A DNA stretch of 64,000 nt from Rhineura floridana (GCF_030035675.1 NC_084483.1:1543501-1607500), one strand, 5' to 3'; shown: positions 10,685-21,319, numbered from the stretch's first letter. The notes: generated by a model from the sequence alone, not told the origin. Numbers and translations are program-made.

Positions 10685-10778
10685 GCAGTCCTGTGCATGC
10701 TTCCCTGTCTGAGTAAGCCCCATTGAATACATTGGGAGTTGCTTCTGAGTAAACATGCATAGGATTGCACTATAAATA
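10685..10778. repeat. palindromic GAATAC/GAATTC-centred interspersed motif
   Basis: This is one of many copies in the window of a ~70-90-bp near-palindromic motif. The core reads AAGCCCCATTGAATACATTG, with TGAGTAAACATGCATAGGAT on the flank. Other copies lie at about 12722-12822, 13634-13722, 17280-17350, 22335-22400, 24690-24760, 50500-50570, 58035-58125 and in the array at 44836-45625. It looks like a relic of a foldback element. Confidence 0.6.
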
Positions 10779-11089
10779 TGTTTACAGGTGGTGTAAATAA
10801 TAAACATCTTTGACATTCATGCTTATATAAATATTTCTTCATGCTATGTCTCAATAAGTATCTGATTTCACATTATGGTTGTAAATAATTATTTCATCTG
10901 CATTTTGACCTTCTTCCTTGGGTGGTCATGGTCCCTGTCAGTTGTTTTCACCCTGAGGGGCAGATGAGGCTGAGAAATGGTGCACAGTCCATGGTCACCA
11001 AGTAAACTTCATAGCTTATTTCCATTTTTAAATTTAATTAAAATGATTTATAGGCAGGCAAAGTTTATGAAGTAATGCACATTTACATA

Positions 11090-11290
11090 ATACATTTAAA
11101 GCACATCCAACTCGCATTTGAAGCACATGACTTCCCCCAAAGAATTCTGGTAAGTATAGTTTCCCCCTCACAGTTACAGTTCCCACCACCCTTAACAAAC
11201 TGAAGTTCCCATGATTCTGTGGTGGGATTCATGTGTTTCAAATTTATGTTTAATGTGCTTTAAATGCATGGTGTAGATCTGCCCTACTAT
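11090..11290. mobile_element. foldback MITE relic (copy in block 1)
   Basis: The left part (TTAAAGCACATCC, then CTTCCCCCAAAGAATTCTGG) is mirrored on the right (CATGATTCTGTGGTGGGATT, then GTGCTTTAAATGCA), giving a short non-autonomous foldback element. The same element sits at 13895-14055 in block 2. Confidence 0.55.
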
Positions 11291-11344
11291 GCTGTGCATT
11301 CATTAGTGAAATGAAAGGAACAAATTTAAAAGATACTTTTTTAA

Positions 11345-11527
11345 TCAGGGGAAGGGTTGTAGCTCAGTGGTAGGGCACATGCTTTGCATGCAAAGGCCCA
11401 AAATCCAATCTCTGGAAAAGACTGTTGCTTGGAATCCTGGAGAGCCAATGCTAGTCCATGTCATCAGTACTGAACTAGATAGTACCAAATGGCCAGAGTC
11501 GGTATAAGGTAGATTCCTTTGTTCCTA
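11345..11527 (+). mobile_element. tRNA-Ala-derived SINE
   Basis: The head reads like tRNA-Ala(UGC): an A-box region TAGCTCAGTGG at 11360-11370, then GCACATGCTTTGCATGCA, and a decayed B box (CCAATCTCTGG). A conserved body follows with CCTGGAGAGCCAATGC and a distal GTCGGTATAAGG segment. It is not a functional tRNA, because the acceptor pairing and the B box are degenerate. Confidence 0.75.
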
Positions 11528-11572
11528 AAAGTGGAAAGAGACCCAAGAGCCACAGGGACTCCAAAACTTATT

Positions 11573-12060
11573 TATGTGTTTTATTTACAACATTTATATA
11601 CTGCTTTATTGTAAAAAACCTCAAAGTGGTTTACAAAAGGCATTAAAACAATACAAGTACTGACAAAAACACTTAAAAACATTCAAAATAATAAAACCAA
11701 CAATGAGTTAAAAACAGATTAAAAACATAATAGCTTCTATGTGCCTGGGTAGGCTTGCCTAAACAAGAATGTTTTTAGCAGGTGCCAAAATGAGTACAAT
11801 GACGCACCTGCATAATGTCAATAGGCAGGGAGTTCCAAAGCATAGGTGCTGCCACACAAAAGGACTGATTTCTTACAAGAGCAGAACAAGTACTATGTGG
11901 CACCCATAACATGGAAAGCACAGCTTGAACTTGGCCTCGTAGCAAATCAGCAACCAATGCAGATTTCAGAGCAGAGGGATTATGTGCTGATGGGGGTCTC
12001 ACTCATATCAGCAATCATGCCACAGCATTCTGCACTAAGTGAAGCCCCCAGATCAGGTTG
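11573..12060 (-). mobile_element. L2-type LINE relic (C-terminus and 3' UTR)
   Basis: On the minus strand a decayed C-terminus reads SFCVAAPMLWNSLPIDI, matching the AFSVAAPxxWNSLP signature of the L2 copies in this window. A 3' UTR follows, ending near 11573 in the LINE-type TTTATT/AAATAAA end. Its coding capacity is lost. Confidence 0.65.
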
Positions 12061-12663
12061 TGCTGCATGGGGATTTCTGTGACTGGCTGGCAGGATTTCT
12101 TTAGTTTGGGTTAGGAACCCTGACTGGTTGTGGAATGTTGCGTTTTCTGTCTTCCTCATAGAAATCTTGTTGTGGTTGGTATGGTATTGCATTTAGGAAA
12201 TCATCAATATCTTTTGTTTTCTTTTTCTATTTGCATTTCATTTACCTCCAACCTTACTCCCTTACATCCATAGAAGCAACAACAGTGGTTCCATATGATT
12301 AGCTCAACCCTCTTAAACCCACTGATGATGCATCTTGTTGTTTGCATGATGGTTTGTTTCTTGCCCAATAGTGGTGAAAGAGAATTCACATACTTGGAAG
12401 TGTGGCTTCAATTACTGTTGTCTCCAATCTACTGCCTGTGAAGGTAGACCAAACCATGTGTGTTTTCTCTCTGTGAATTATTACTCACTGGAATTGGGTT
12501 GGCTGTCAATGGGAGTTTATAGCAGCCCACAGAGTAGGCAGGGAAGAGGAAGAGAATCTTCTTAACTGTTACTCATTGCTCACACCTCTCTCTGCAGTGA
12601 AGGGTCAAATCTGTAAAGAAGTTTGGAACAGCCACATTAAAAGGCAGTCAGGGCATTCCAGAT

Positions 12664-13272
12664 AGGGGGGTTGCCAACCTTGCTTGGATATGGATATCTT
12701 TGCAGAGGATCCCTAGTCAAGCCTTACCAACAGCACAATCCTAACAATATCTACTCAGACGTATGTCTTGTTGAGTTCGGGGCTTAGTCCCTTAGTAAGT
12801 GTCTTTAGAATTGCAGCCTTCAGGGGCATCCATCTTTACTCCTGAGTGCTCCCATCTAACATCTCCACAACATTAGGCTTTCTTCCTACAATGGCCTTCT
12901 GGTGACTGGCCTGGCCTGAGGGCACTTAAACCCTTCTTGCCAGAAGCAAGTAGGCTAGATTAAATGTTCCTTACCAGGCTCTCTAAGCAGGTGAGATGGA
13001 ATGATCCTGTCACTTCAGATGGACCTGGAAACACCCTCATTTAGATAAGATTTCTATTTTAATTTCCAGTCAGAGAAATGTTTTGTTTCAGTGGTACGCT
13101 CCATGCAACTGTGGTTGATGCTTAATGTATCATGCTTAATGACATCACTAGGGCCTACCTTTATGACATCATCAGGGCCTGCCCCATGACATCACTAGGG
13201 CACCCCATGACATCACTAAGACCTGCCCCTGAAATCTCAGGGTTTGAGATGCTTCTGACCTGGCAACCCTAG
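12664..13272. mobile_element. possible DNA-transposon-like element with GGGTTGCCA ends
   Basis: GGGGTTGCCAACC at 12667 and the inverted GACCTGGCAACCCTAG at 13257-13272 form short terminal inverted repeats of hAT style around about 600 bp. The interior contains a palindromic motif (12722-12822) and the TGACATCA minisatellite. No transposase is present. No TSD was confirmed, so the boundaries are tentative. Confidence 0.35.
13140..13230. repeat. minisatellite of TGACATCA-containing 21-24-bp units
   Basis: Four units beginning TGACATCA start at 13140, 13164, 13187 and 13208, most followed by CTAGGGCCTGCC-like sequence. A fifth unit starts at 14248, on the far side of duplicated block 2, and is followed by the same GATGCTTCTGACCTGGCAAC segment found at 13250-13268. 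Confidence 0.8.
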
Positions 13273-13894
13273 TGCTGAGACTTTTTAGGAGACAAATGCA
13301 AAGCAGTTAGGCAGAGCTTACTTAGGTGTCACTGCTTTTATTTGGCAGGAAACTAATACTTTTTTTAAAAAAAAGTTCTGCTATGGCCAACTGCTTTTGA
13401 CAATAAACTATTACATGGGGTGTATGTATTTTTACATTTCCAGTGTGTGTGTGTGTATGGAATATTTCCAACAACCCTGTGAGGTAGGGTTGGAAACCAA
13501 GGCAGCTCACAACAAGAAATAAAACCATTTAAAATCCAATAACCATAAAACAAATATAAAACAGTTGCAAAACAGCTTAACGTGGCATGTTTCTGAATTT
13601 TGAGTTGGGTGAGTTATGTTCCTTATCACTGAATTGCAGTCCTGTGCATGCTTCCCTGTTTGAGTAAGCCCCATTGAATACATTGGGACTTGCTTCTAAG
13701 TAAACATGGATAGGATTGCACCTTGGGGTGGTCATGGTTCCCCACTGTTCTTTTCACCCTGGGGGGCAGATTAGGCTGAGAGATGGTGCATAGCCCATGA
13801 TCACCCAGTAAACTTTGTATCTTATTTCCATTTTAAAATTTAATTAAAATGACCTATATACAGACAAAGTTTACAAAGTAATGCAGATCCACGT

Positions 13895-14055
13895 AGTACA
13901 TTTAAAGCACATCCAACCTGCATATAAAGTATATGACTTCCCCGAAAGAAGCCTGGGAAGTGTAGTTTTCCCCTTACAGGTATAGTTCCCACCACCCTTA
14001 ACAAACAACAGTCCCCAGGATTCTGTGGTGGGATTCATGTGCTTTAAATGCATTA
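13895..14055. mobile_element. foldback MITE relic (copy in block 2)
   Basis: This is the partner of 11090-11290, with the same CTGGGAAGTGTAG-type arm and CCCACCACCCTTAAC centre. Confidence 0.55.
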
Positions 14056-14127
14056 TGCCCTAATATGCTGTGCATTCATTAGTGAAATGAAAAGAACAAT
14101 CTTAAAAGATACTTTTTTAAACAGGGT

Positions 14128-14237
14128 AAGGGCTGTAGCTCAGTCGTAGAGCACATGCTTTGCATGCAAAGGCCCAAAATTCAATCTCTGGAAAAGACAA
14201 TTGCCTGGAATCCTGGAGAGCCAATGCTAATCTATGA
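14128..14237 (+). mobile_element. tRNA-Ala-derived SINE, 3'-truncated
   Basis: It has the same head as 11345-11527 (GTAGCTCAGTCGTAGAGCAC) and is cut off where the duplicated block ends. It was therefore carried by the duplication and did not insert independently. Confidence 0.75.
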
Positions 14238-14319
14238 CAGCCCCGTATGACATCACTAGGATCCGCCCTGGATATCTCAAGGTGTGGGATGCTTCTGACC
14301 TGGCAACCATACTATCAAC

Positions 14320-16870
14320 CCTATTTGGTCAAACTTAACTAAAGAAGATTTCAAAACAATTAATGGAAAAATGAGTGGAAGTTGGCAGCCTCTATCCCCT
14401 CTTTTACCTGAGAATATCTACCTGTATTTTCCCATTGTAAAGAAATCACTGGCCACATATTAGTTCTATCACGTACTTGAATCCTACTGATGTGAGAGGG
14501 GAGGTTGTTCCTGTTCTCTAAACAGTGCATAATTGGGCAGCAAAATCTTTACTGATTAAGGGCGTATGCCTACTTGAAAACCTATCATGAAATCTATCCT
14601 TTGATTGAGTAGATAAACCCAATTAACTCCAGTTGGAGAGTACTTGCAATAATATTTTCACTTAAGCTCCACAATATTTCATGAACCATGCACACAACTT
14701 GCCAAATACCTTTAAAAGATTTTGTCAAACCCCAAACATGCCAGCTCCCCCATCCCAGGAGTGTGAAATCTCATTTTCCAGTTCTCTGCTCAAATTTAAT
14801 GAGCCGCCTCCTGTTTAACCTCCATGTGAGAAGGTTTGGAAGCATCAAGGGAAATGGCATTTCCCCCCCTTTGTAAACAAAGCAGAGATTTAGAATAGAC
14901 CCCAAAATGTATCTTTCCTATTTGTAAAGAATAAATGGCTTTCATTATTTTATTTAAAGGAAGAATTAAATTAAAGTTTCTTTTCTAATGAAACAAGAAA
15001 TGTGCAAAATTGAAACAAGACAACAAGGACAAGTCTAGCAATCCAATGTGCAAATGAGCCACTAAAGGATGCGTAGGGTCCTTTTCTTGTACACAGATTA
15101 CATTCATTCCATACATTACAAAACACATACTTTGTAAGAAAACGTACACAAATATTAATTTAAAAAATTTAAATTCCCTCTCTGTTTTTTCCATTTTTGA
15201 TTGAAATTTAATTGAAGTACCTGCATCTTAATTCACATTCCTTGTGAATTTTACCCAGTTGGCTTTGTTTCCTTTTACTTTTTTCCATATTTTGCTACTT
15301 GGGGTCTTTACCTAATTCTCATTCATCCCTTGATAAGTATTTACTGGTCAATAATGTAAAACATTTCAAAAACAGATGAGCCAGACATTAGTTCCTTTCT
15401 GCTGTACTTTGCTAATATTCCAGCAACAAACCTATATCACTGACATGTTCCAATGCACAATATGAGGTCATTGCTACAAGTCATATACACTCAAACATTT
15501 GACTTGGAGCACTTTGAAGATTCTGTTTCTTTTTTCAGAATTGAAAATGAATTTTGTTCAAAAATGGCAGACTCAAAAAAATAAACCAGCCTGGCTTCAA
15601 ATGCCCAAGCACAGGCTTTTCAGTGCTCCTACCCACAGCATGTCCGAATTCATCCTTTTGCATTCCTCTAAAAGCTGGTGCTGAATGCAAGGGAACTCAC
15701 TGGAGCAGCACACACAAGACTCCAATCAAAGCTGAAACCTTCAAAATGTCTGAGCATGTGCAGATGAACCTTAGGTGCCCTTTGGAACACAGGCATTTGT
15801 TTGTTTGTTTACCATTCAGTGCAATCTCAAACCCAAATCAGGAGAATATTGTAATACTTAGAGCATTCGCTTATAATTAGATTTACCATATCAATTTGTG
15901 TTTAATAAACCTTTTAAACCAGATGCTACTGTGTCCATGAAGGTTTCTTCTCAAGAGCATCCAAGATTAAGCTGTCTATTGAGCTCCATGCCCTGATCCA
16001 AATCTGGTCCTTAAGTAACACTCCATTACTTCCTAGCGACTGTTGACTGATTAATCGAACATCAGCCCGGAGCAGGTCTTGGCGGCCACTGCTGTTTTCT
16101 GGTGTTATTGTTTTCTGGATAAGATATACTTTGTGAAAACATTAGGGATCTCAATTAAGCAGCTGGGTGACTTATAAATATATATTTATGTTTGAAGCCT
16201 AAGTGGCCTCTGGCTTCCCTACTGTTTTACTTAGCTAACAAAACAACTCTATCAAAGTAAGTATTATTCCAAAACTCAACTTCCTGTGCAGAATGCTCCC
16301 ATGTGGTCTATCAGTTTGGCTCGCTGATGAACTACATCGTTTCTTATAAACTGTCCATGGCCCATAAATTTCCAAGCATAAAGGCTATTGCTGTGCTGTA
16401 CAAATCTACTGAGGATTTCCCCCCTACCATTTGATTTTGTTGGGTTGCAAATGAGCTGGTTAAGGATATTCCTCTTCAAGCTTTTCCTCTTCTTATGTCT
16501 TACTTTGAGCTAATGCTTCTTTGGTCTTTTCTTCTTCTTTTCAAATTAATAATGACAATTATTTTTAAACTAGCAAAATTCTCACCAAATGATGGAAATG
16601 GGTATGGAGGTGTAGCCTATTTCTGAATGAGGGGAAGAGAGCAAACTGGAATTTCTATTCTTTTTCCAGCTCGTTGCCCCCTTGGCATCTGGTTCCTCAA
16701 GGGTTGTCACTTTTTTCCTAGCCTACTTTTGTGATATATATATATGTCATATATATATATTTGGTGGTGTCCAAATGCCTGGGAAAACAAAATGTCTTTG
16801 CCAGGTGCTGAAACAATGACAAAGTTGGTGCCAGTCAGACCAGGACACAAGTTGGCAGCCACTGCAGTTG
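14320..16870. other. largely unique DNA, possible conserved noncoding segments
   Basis: I see no repeats or genes here. Two pieces (about 14640-14880 and 15940-16210) are complex, repeat-free and contain paired AT-rich motifs (for example CAATTAAGCAGCTGGGTGAC near 16152), which is how conserved noncoding elements often look. Conservation cannot be judged from one sequence. Confidence 0.3.
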
Positions 16871-16879
16871 GGCCAAAAC

Positions 16880-17275
16880 TAGTGTTATATGTCAATACCT
16901 TCTTGTCTCTGTCCTTTAACAATCTAACCTCTTACCCCTGCACTAGCTGTAGTTTCCAAGCCACCTTCAAAGGCAGCTCCACATACAATACATTTGAATA
17001 ATCAAACCTGGAGGATCCCAGAGCATAGGCAATCATAGCCAGACTAGCCCTATCCAGATAGCGTTGCAACCCGGCTACCAGCCGAAGCTGGTAGAAGGCA
17101 CTCAGTGCCACTCAGGCCACTTGTGCTTCAAGTGACAATGTTAAATTATTCCTAAGCCTGCCCTTTCAAGGGAAATGTAACCCCATCCAGAACAGGATGC
17201 ATTCCACTCATCTGGACAGAGGAACCACCCACTACCAGTGCCTTAGTCTTATCTCAACTGAGATTCAACACCATC
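16880..17275 (-). mobile_element. old L2-type LINE fragment
   Basis: In the antisense direction, fragments resemble the thumb region of L2 ORF2 (a leucine-rich stretch ending LDGVTFPLKG, compare the NGVRLPLKDQ region of 19970-21277). There are many interruptions. This is an old relic with uncertain ends. Confidence 0.4.
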
Positions 17276-17544
17276 TTACAGATATTTACTCAGACACAAG
17301 TCCCACTTTGATCGGTGGGGCTTACTCCCAGGTCACTGTGTACAGCCTGATAGGCAGAAATTTGACTACTGCAACTTTACTGAATGAAATCTGCAGCCTG
17401 GCCATCCAGTGTGCAACAGTTGCGCAGTGGCAAATTCAGAAGTGCAGGATCTCTTCATGTTAGTCACAATCATGTCCCCTTCCCCTTTTTTTGCTGCAGG
17501 CCTGAGAATGATATTCTTGTCAATGCTTTTCTTACAACAGACAT

Positions 17545-17700
17545 CCCTAGGAGCCAATAAGCATGAAAGAGAAGCGTGCCAGCCACTGAGAAGACTCACC
17601 TCCTTTCACTCTGATTAGCTCAAATCAACAAGAAAGGGCAATGAAGCATGTTAGAAGACTCTTCTCAGTGGCTAACATGCTCCTCTGTCTTGCTGATTAC
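17545..17700. repeat. short inverted repeat containing GTTAGCCACTGAGAAGA
   Basis: GCCAGCCACTGAGAAGACTC at about 17579-17598 is mirrored by CTTCTCAGTGGCTAACATGC at about 17661-17680. A third copy (AGCATATTAGCCACTGAAAA) lies at about 23335-23354. Family unknown. Confidence 0.55.
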
Positions 17701-18067
17701 ACCCCTGGTTTGCAGTCCAAAGCAGGGAATTTTCAGAAACGGAAACAGGAGACAGGACACAGAGGGAGGGCTGGCCTACTAACTGCCGGTGTCACAGTGG
17801 CCCTTAACTCTGCACTGATAAAGCTTTTTACTAACTGCCTTTACTAGTGATATGAGGCATTGCAGGATGGGGACAGAGCTGCCACCCAGTTGACAAGTTC
17901 AAGTGTAGTCATCCCCCCTTAGCTTTTTGACAGTACCTGTTCTGACTACACTGATGCTGTGGCTTGGAACAAAACATGCATACAGACCTGCAGATATCTA
18001 ATACATTGTTATTATATGACTTGCAGTAATGCTTAGTTGGTTAATCTGGTGTCAGCCTGGCAACTCT

Positions 18068-18300
18068 CAATAGTTATTTATTTATTTATTTATAATTTGA
18101 TTTATATCCCGCCCTTCCTCCCAGCAGGAGCCCAGGGCGGCAAACAAAAACACTTTAAAACATCATAAAAACAGACTTTAAAATACATTAAAACAAAACA
18201 TAAAGGCTTATACTATCAGAATAAAGGCTTATACTATCAAAAGGCAACTGTCATTCAACCTCAGTCACCCTAATGACCCACAGGGCATCCAAACAGAGGA
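18068..18300 (-). mobile_element. LINE 3' UTR fragment (L2/CR1 group)
   Basis: On the minus strand the end reads CTGGGAGGAAGGGCGGGATA, then ATAAATCAAATTATAAATAA and an AAAT-repeat tail at 18068-18090. This is a common squamate LINE terminus. No coding sequence remains. Confidence 0.65.
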
Positions 18301-18489
18301 TATGTTCACATGTAGCCTTGGAAAAGTGCAGCTATGTGATTGAAGTGGCTGGGGCTTCAGTCCATTAATATCAGAGCTGAAAAGGGGATTTGTAGAGCAT
18401 GCACTAACTGCATCACACAGCAGTATTATGGTTGTCTACGAATGAGGCTGATCTAGGTTGGTTCAAAGTCAGCTGGAAGGCAATGCAAA

Positions 18490-18625
18490 CATTTGGGGCT
18501 ACACCCAGCTAAGTTCTACTCAGAGCAAACCCATTGGAAGTATAGGACATGACTAACTTAGGAGGTTCATTAATGTCAGCGGGTCTGGTCTAAGTAGAAC
18601 TTAGTTGGCTACAACGTTGGGCAAC
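18490..18625. mobile_element. palindromic MITE relic
   Basis: AGCTAAGTTCTACTCAGAGC on the left is mirrored by GTCTAAGTAGAACTTAGTTG on the right, around a CATGACTAACTTAGG centre. It is a near-perfect foldback of about 130 bp. Confidence 0.65.
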
Positions 18626-19204
18626 ACATGTACTGTTTTTACACTGAAATAGAATTGTATGACGAAAGCACAATGGATTTCAATAGCTGGGAATTTTCAG
18701 ATAAGCAATGGTTAGGTAATGAGAGTTTGAGATAAAGGACACAGTTTTTTAACTACATATACACACTTAACAGTCATTATCCACTTGTGGAATACATATT
18801 CCAAAGGTATGTGACTTCAAATTGTAGTCCCTGTCTATATCAAAGCACAACAGGCATGCTGGTGCCAGTTTTAAAGACAGTCAGTTATTATTTCATACAC
18901 AGAGACAAAAAAAACCTGTAGTTATAGAAAGAAGGGTAGTATTTGTGTGCTTAAAAAAAAGATACAGCCCTTTCATAAACTATGTTAATTTTCAGCTGCC
19001 AAATTGATCTATTTGCATCCACGTTCCTGTGACAGAGGAAGGCCCGGGGAAGGAAGGCTGGGTAGAAAAAGGATTGCAGGACAGCAAAGCTGTGTATTGT
19101 GGTGTGGGAAGAGGAGGAGAGGTAAGATGTCTGGCACTCGAGTCAACTGGCCGAGAGTCAATATGGCTGAGACAAGGCAAAAGGAGATAGGCCATGGGCC
19201 TGAA

Positions 19205-19828
19205 AAGCAGGGGCATAAGAAGAGCCCACCTGGATCAGGCCAAAGGGGCCCATCTAGTCAGGGCTGGATTAAGCTGAGGAGGGCCCCTAGGCTGATTGGT
19301 GTTTGGGCCCCCCTATCCCCATGCTTCACCTACCTTTCCATTGTTTTTTGCTGCATGCGCAGGTTTGCCATCAATCAAGATGGTGGCCAAGGTTTCCCTA
19401 AGGAGCTGAAGCCTCTGCCACCATCTTTGTGGATGGCAGCAATGCGCACATGTAGCACGCATGCGTGCCATCAGCCAAGATGGCAGCAGAGGCTTCAGCC
19501 CCTTAAGAAAACATCGGCTGCCATCTTTATTGATGGCAAATCTGCGCACCGCAAAAAACAACGGAAAGGTAGGTAAAGTGGGGGGATAGCAGGGGGATGG
19601 AGGTCCACGGATGCTTCCGCAGATCACGGAAGGAGAGCGGAGGGCCCCCTGTAGCTCCAGGGGCCCTTGGGCCAGTGCCCCATGGGCCCCCAAGAGCTCC
19701 GGGCCCCTAGGCTTCAGCCTACTAAACCTAATGGATAATCTGGCCCTGCATCTAGTCCAGCATCCTGTTCTCACAGTGGCCAGCCAGATGCCTATGGGAA
19801 GTCAACAATCAAGGACATGAAGACATGG
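19205..19828 (+). repeat. interspersed repeat interrupted by a hAT-type MITE
   Basis: AGCCCACCTGGATCAGGCC through CATCTAGT (19251-19258) continues after the MITE as CCAGCATCCTGTTCTCACAG and CCAGATGCCTATGGGAAG. Read without the inserted 490 bp plus one TSD copy, the two halves are continuous. It is a repeat of unknown name, older than the MITE. Confidence 0.7.
19259..19748. mobile_element. hAT-type MITE, 490 bp, with 8-bp TSD
   Basis: The element begins CAGGGCTGGATTA and ends with the inverted form TAATCTGGCCCTG. It is flanked by the perfect 8-bp duplication CATCTAGT (19251-19258 and 19749-19756). An 8-bp TSD with CAGGG ends is the hAT-superfamily signature. Inner arms around GGGCCCCTAGGC are also inverted. 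The interior carries several hairpin-forming copies of CCATCAAxCAAGATGGTGGC-like sequence in both orientations, close to YY1-type sites (AAGATGGCGGC). It has no transposase and is non-autonomous. Confidence 0.85.
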
Positions 19829-19830
19829 CT

Positions 19831-21316
19831 AATAATAATAATAATAATAAAATTTTATTTATGAGTCACCTATCTGGCCGAATTAATGGTCACTCTAGGC
19901 GACGTACATTTACATATTAAAATACAATAAAAACCAATGAAAACCAAAACAGTAATTAATGTACCTGTATTAAAAACAACCTACCCCAGAGATCCCATAG
20001 GCCTGCCTGAACAGCCAGGTCTTCAAGGCCCGGCGGAAACCTATCAGGGAGGGGGCATGGCGAAGGTCAAAAGGAAGGGAATTCCAGAGGGTGGGGGCCA
20101 CAATCGAAAATGCCCTCTCTCTGGTCCATACCAGCCTCACTATCTTAACTGGTGGGACCGAGAGAAGGTCTTGTGTGGCTGATCTTGTCAGGCGGCATAA
20201 TTGGTGCTGCTGGAGGTGCTCCTTCAGATAAACTGGGCCGAAACCGTATAGGGCTTTAAAGGTCAACACCAACACCTTGAATTGGGCCCGGTAAGCAACT
20301 GGTAGCCAGTGTAGATCTACTAACACCGGAGTGATATGATCACAGCGACAGCTGTTCTTAATCAAACGTGCTGCCACATTCTGTATCAGTTGTAATTTCC
20401 GGACCGTTTTCAGGGGTAGCCCCACGTAGAGCGCATTACAGTAGTCTAAGCAGGAGAAGACCAGGGCATGTATCACCCGTGGGAGCAGATAGGCAGGAAG
20501 GTAGGGTTGCAGTCTCCTTATCAGATGTAATTGATACCAAGCTGCCCGGCTCACTGCCGAGACCTGAGCCTCCATGGACAGCCGGGAGTCAAGAATGACC
20601 CCGAGGCTGCGGACCTGGTCTTTTAGGGGCAATCTTACCCCATTGAACACCAGGTCTATATCCCCCAGCCTGCCCCTGTCTCCCACAAGCAACACCTCGG
20701 TCTTGTCGGGATTTAGCTTCAGCCTATTCCTTCCCATCCATCCACTTATGGATTCCAGGCACTTGGAAATTGTGTCCACTGCCAACTCTGGTGAGGACTT
20801 AAACGAGAGATAGAGCTGAGTGTCATCCGCATATTGGTGGCACTGCAGCCCAAATCTCCTGATGATGGCCCCCAGCGGCTTTACATAGATGTTGAATAGC
20901 ATGGGGGAGAGGATAGAGCCCTGTGGCACTCCACAATTGAGAGGCCAAGGGTCTGAAACCTCATCCCCCAATGCCACCCGTTGGTGCCTGTCTGAGAGAT
21001 AGGAACGGAGCCACCATAAAACAGTGCCCCCTATTCCTAATCCCTCCAGGCAATCTAAAAGGATACCGTGGTCAACGGTATCGAAAGCCGCTGAGAGATC
21101 CAGGAGGACGAGGAAAGTGAATTCTCCCTTATCCAACGCCCTCCTCATATCATCCACCAGGGCGACCAAGGCTGTTTCCGTTCCATGTCCAGTCCTGAAA
21201 CCCGATTGGAATGGATCTAAATAATCTGCTTCATCCAAGTGTGTCTGTAACTGTTTAGCCACCACTCGCTCAATCACCTTGCCCAGAAATGGTAAATTAG
21301 AGACTGGGTAGTGTCA
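19831..21316 (-). mobile_element. L2-clade LINE, 5'-truncated, intact RT frame
   Basis: This minus-strand L2 copy is truncated just upstream of the RT motif YPVSNLPFLGKVIERVV. It ends with a 3' UTR (CGCCTAGAGTGACCATTAAT, then GGCCAGATAGGTGACTCATA) and a (TTA)n tail at 19831-19850. It belongs to the same subfamily as 28258-29134 and 37000-37348. Confidence 0.9.
19970..21277 (-). CDS. L2 reverse transcriptase and C-terminal domain (partial ORF2)
   Basis: An uninterrupted frame of 435 codons codes for the RT of an L2-type LINE, the enzyme that copies LINE RNA at a nicked target. RT block A LLDLSAAFDTVDH is at residues 58-70, GVPQGSILSP at 116-125, the catalytic YADD at 149-152, LHWLPV at 322-327, and the C-terminal RERAFSIVAPTLWNSLP signature before the stop. 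The endonuclease and ORF1 are missing by 5' truncation, and a stop lies just upstream of the truncation point, so the first methionine is not a native start. Absence of any stop or frameshift over 1.3 kb implies a young insertion. It is not a host gene. Confidence 0.85.
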   Translation of the reverse strand: MIERVVAKQLQTHLDEADYLDPFQSGFRTGHGTETALVALVDDMRRALDKGEFTFLVLLDLSAAFDTVDHGILLDCLEGLGIGGTVLWWLRSYLSDRHQRVALGDEVSDPWPLNCGVPQGSILSPMLFNIYVKPLGAIIRRFGLQCHQYADDTQLYLSFKSSPELAVDTISKCLESISGWMGRNRLKLNPDKTEVLLVGDRGRLGDIDLVFNGVRLPLKDQVRSLGVILDSRLSMEAQVSAVSRAAWYQLHLIRRLQPYLPAYLLPRVIHALVFSCLDYCNALYVGLPLKTVRKLQLIQNVAARLIKNSCRCDHITPVLVDLHWLPVAYRAQFKVLVLTFKALYGFGPVYLKEHLQQHQLCRLTRSATQDLLSVPPVKIVRLVWTRERAFSIVAPTLWNSLPFDLRHAPSLIGFRRALKTWLFRQAYGISGVGCF

Positions 21317-21319
21317 TTG

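Larger units (their letters stand above)
10390..11461 (+). repeat. mosaic ~1-kb duplicated block, copy 1
   Basis: This block is collinear with 13302-14237. Shared in the same order are AGCAGTTAGGCAG at the left edge, a GT-rich stretch, the segment around AAGGCAGCTCACAACAAG, a palindromic repeat (~10685-10778), a GGTGGTCATGG segment, a MITE with CCCACCACCCTTAACAAAC, and the first part of a tRNA-Ala SINE. Copy 1 has ~140 bp (10777-10918) that copy 2 lacks. Similarity is high but imperfect (roughly nine in ten bases by eye in the best parts). Confidence 0.85.
13302..14237 (+). repeat. mosaic ~1-kb duplicated block, copy 2
   Basis: This is the second copy of 10390-11461, in the same orientation and about 2.9 kb away. 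It lacks the ~140-bp segment 10777-10918 and breaks off inside the SINE, after CCAATGCTAATCTATG. Minisatellite-type sequence lies on both sides of it (13140-13272 and 14248-14318). Confidence 0.85.

Noticed and set aside
11345-11400. tRNA-Ala(UGC)-like gene
   Set aside because: The head resembles tRNA-Ala, but the B box and acceptor pairing are degenerate and the sequence continues into a conserved SINE body seen four times in the window.
19004-19774. 190- and 153-codon frames around 19.0-19.8 kb
   Set aside because: They run across the boundaries of the hAT-type MITE and its host repeat, so they cannot be genuine genes.
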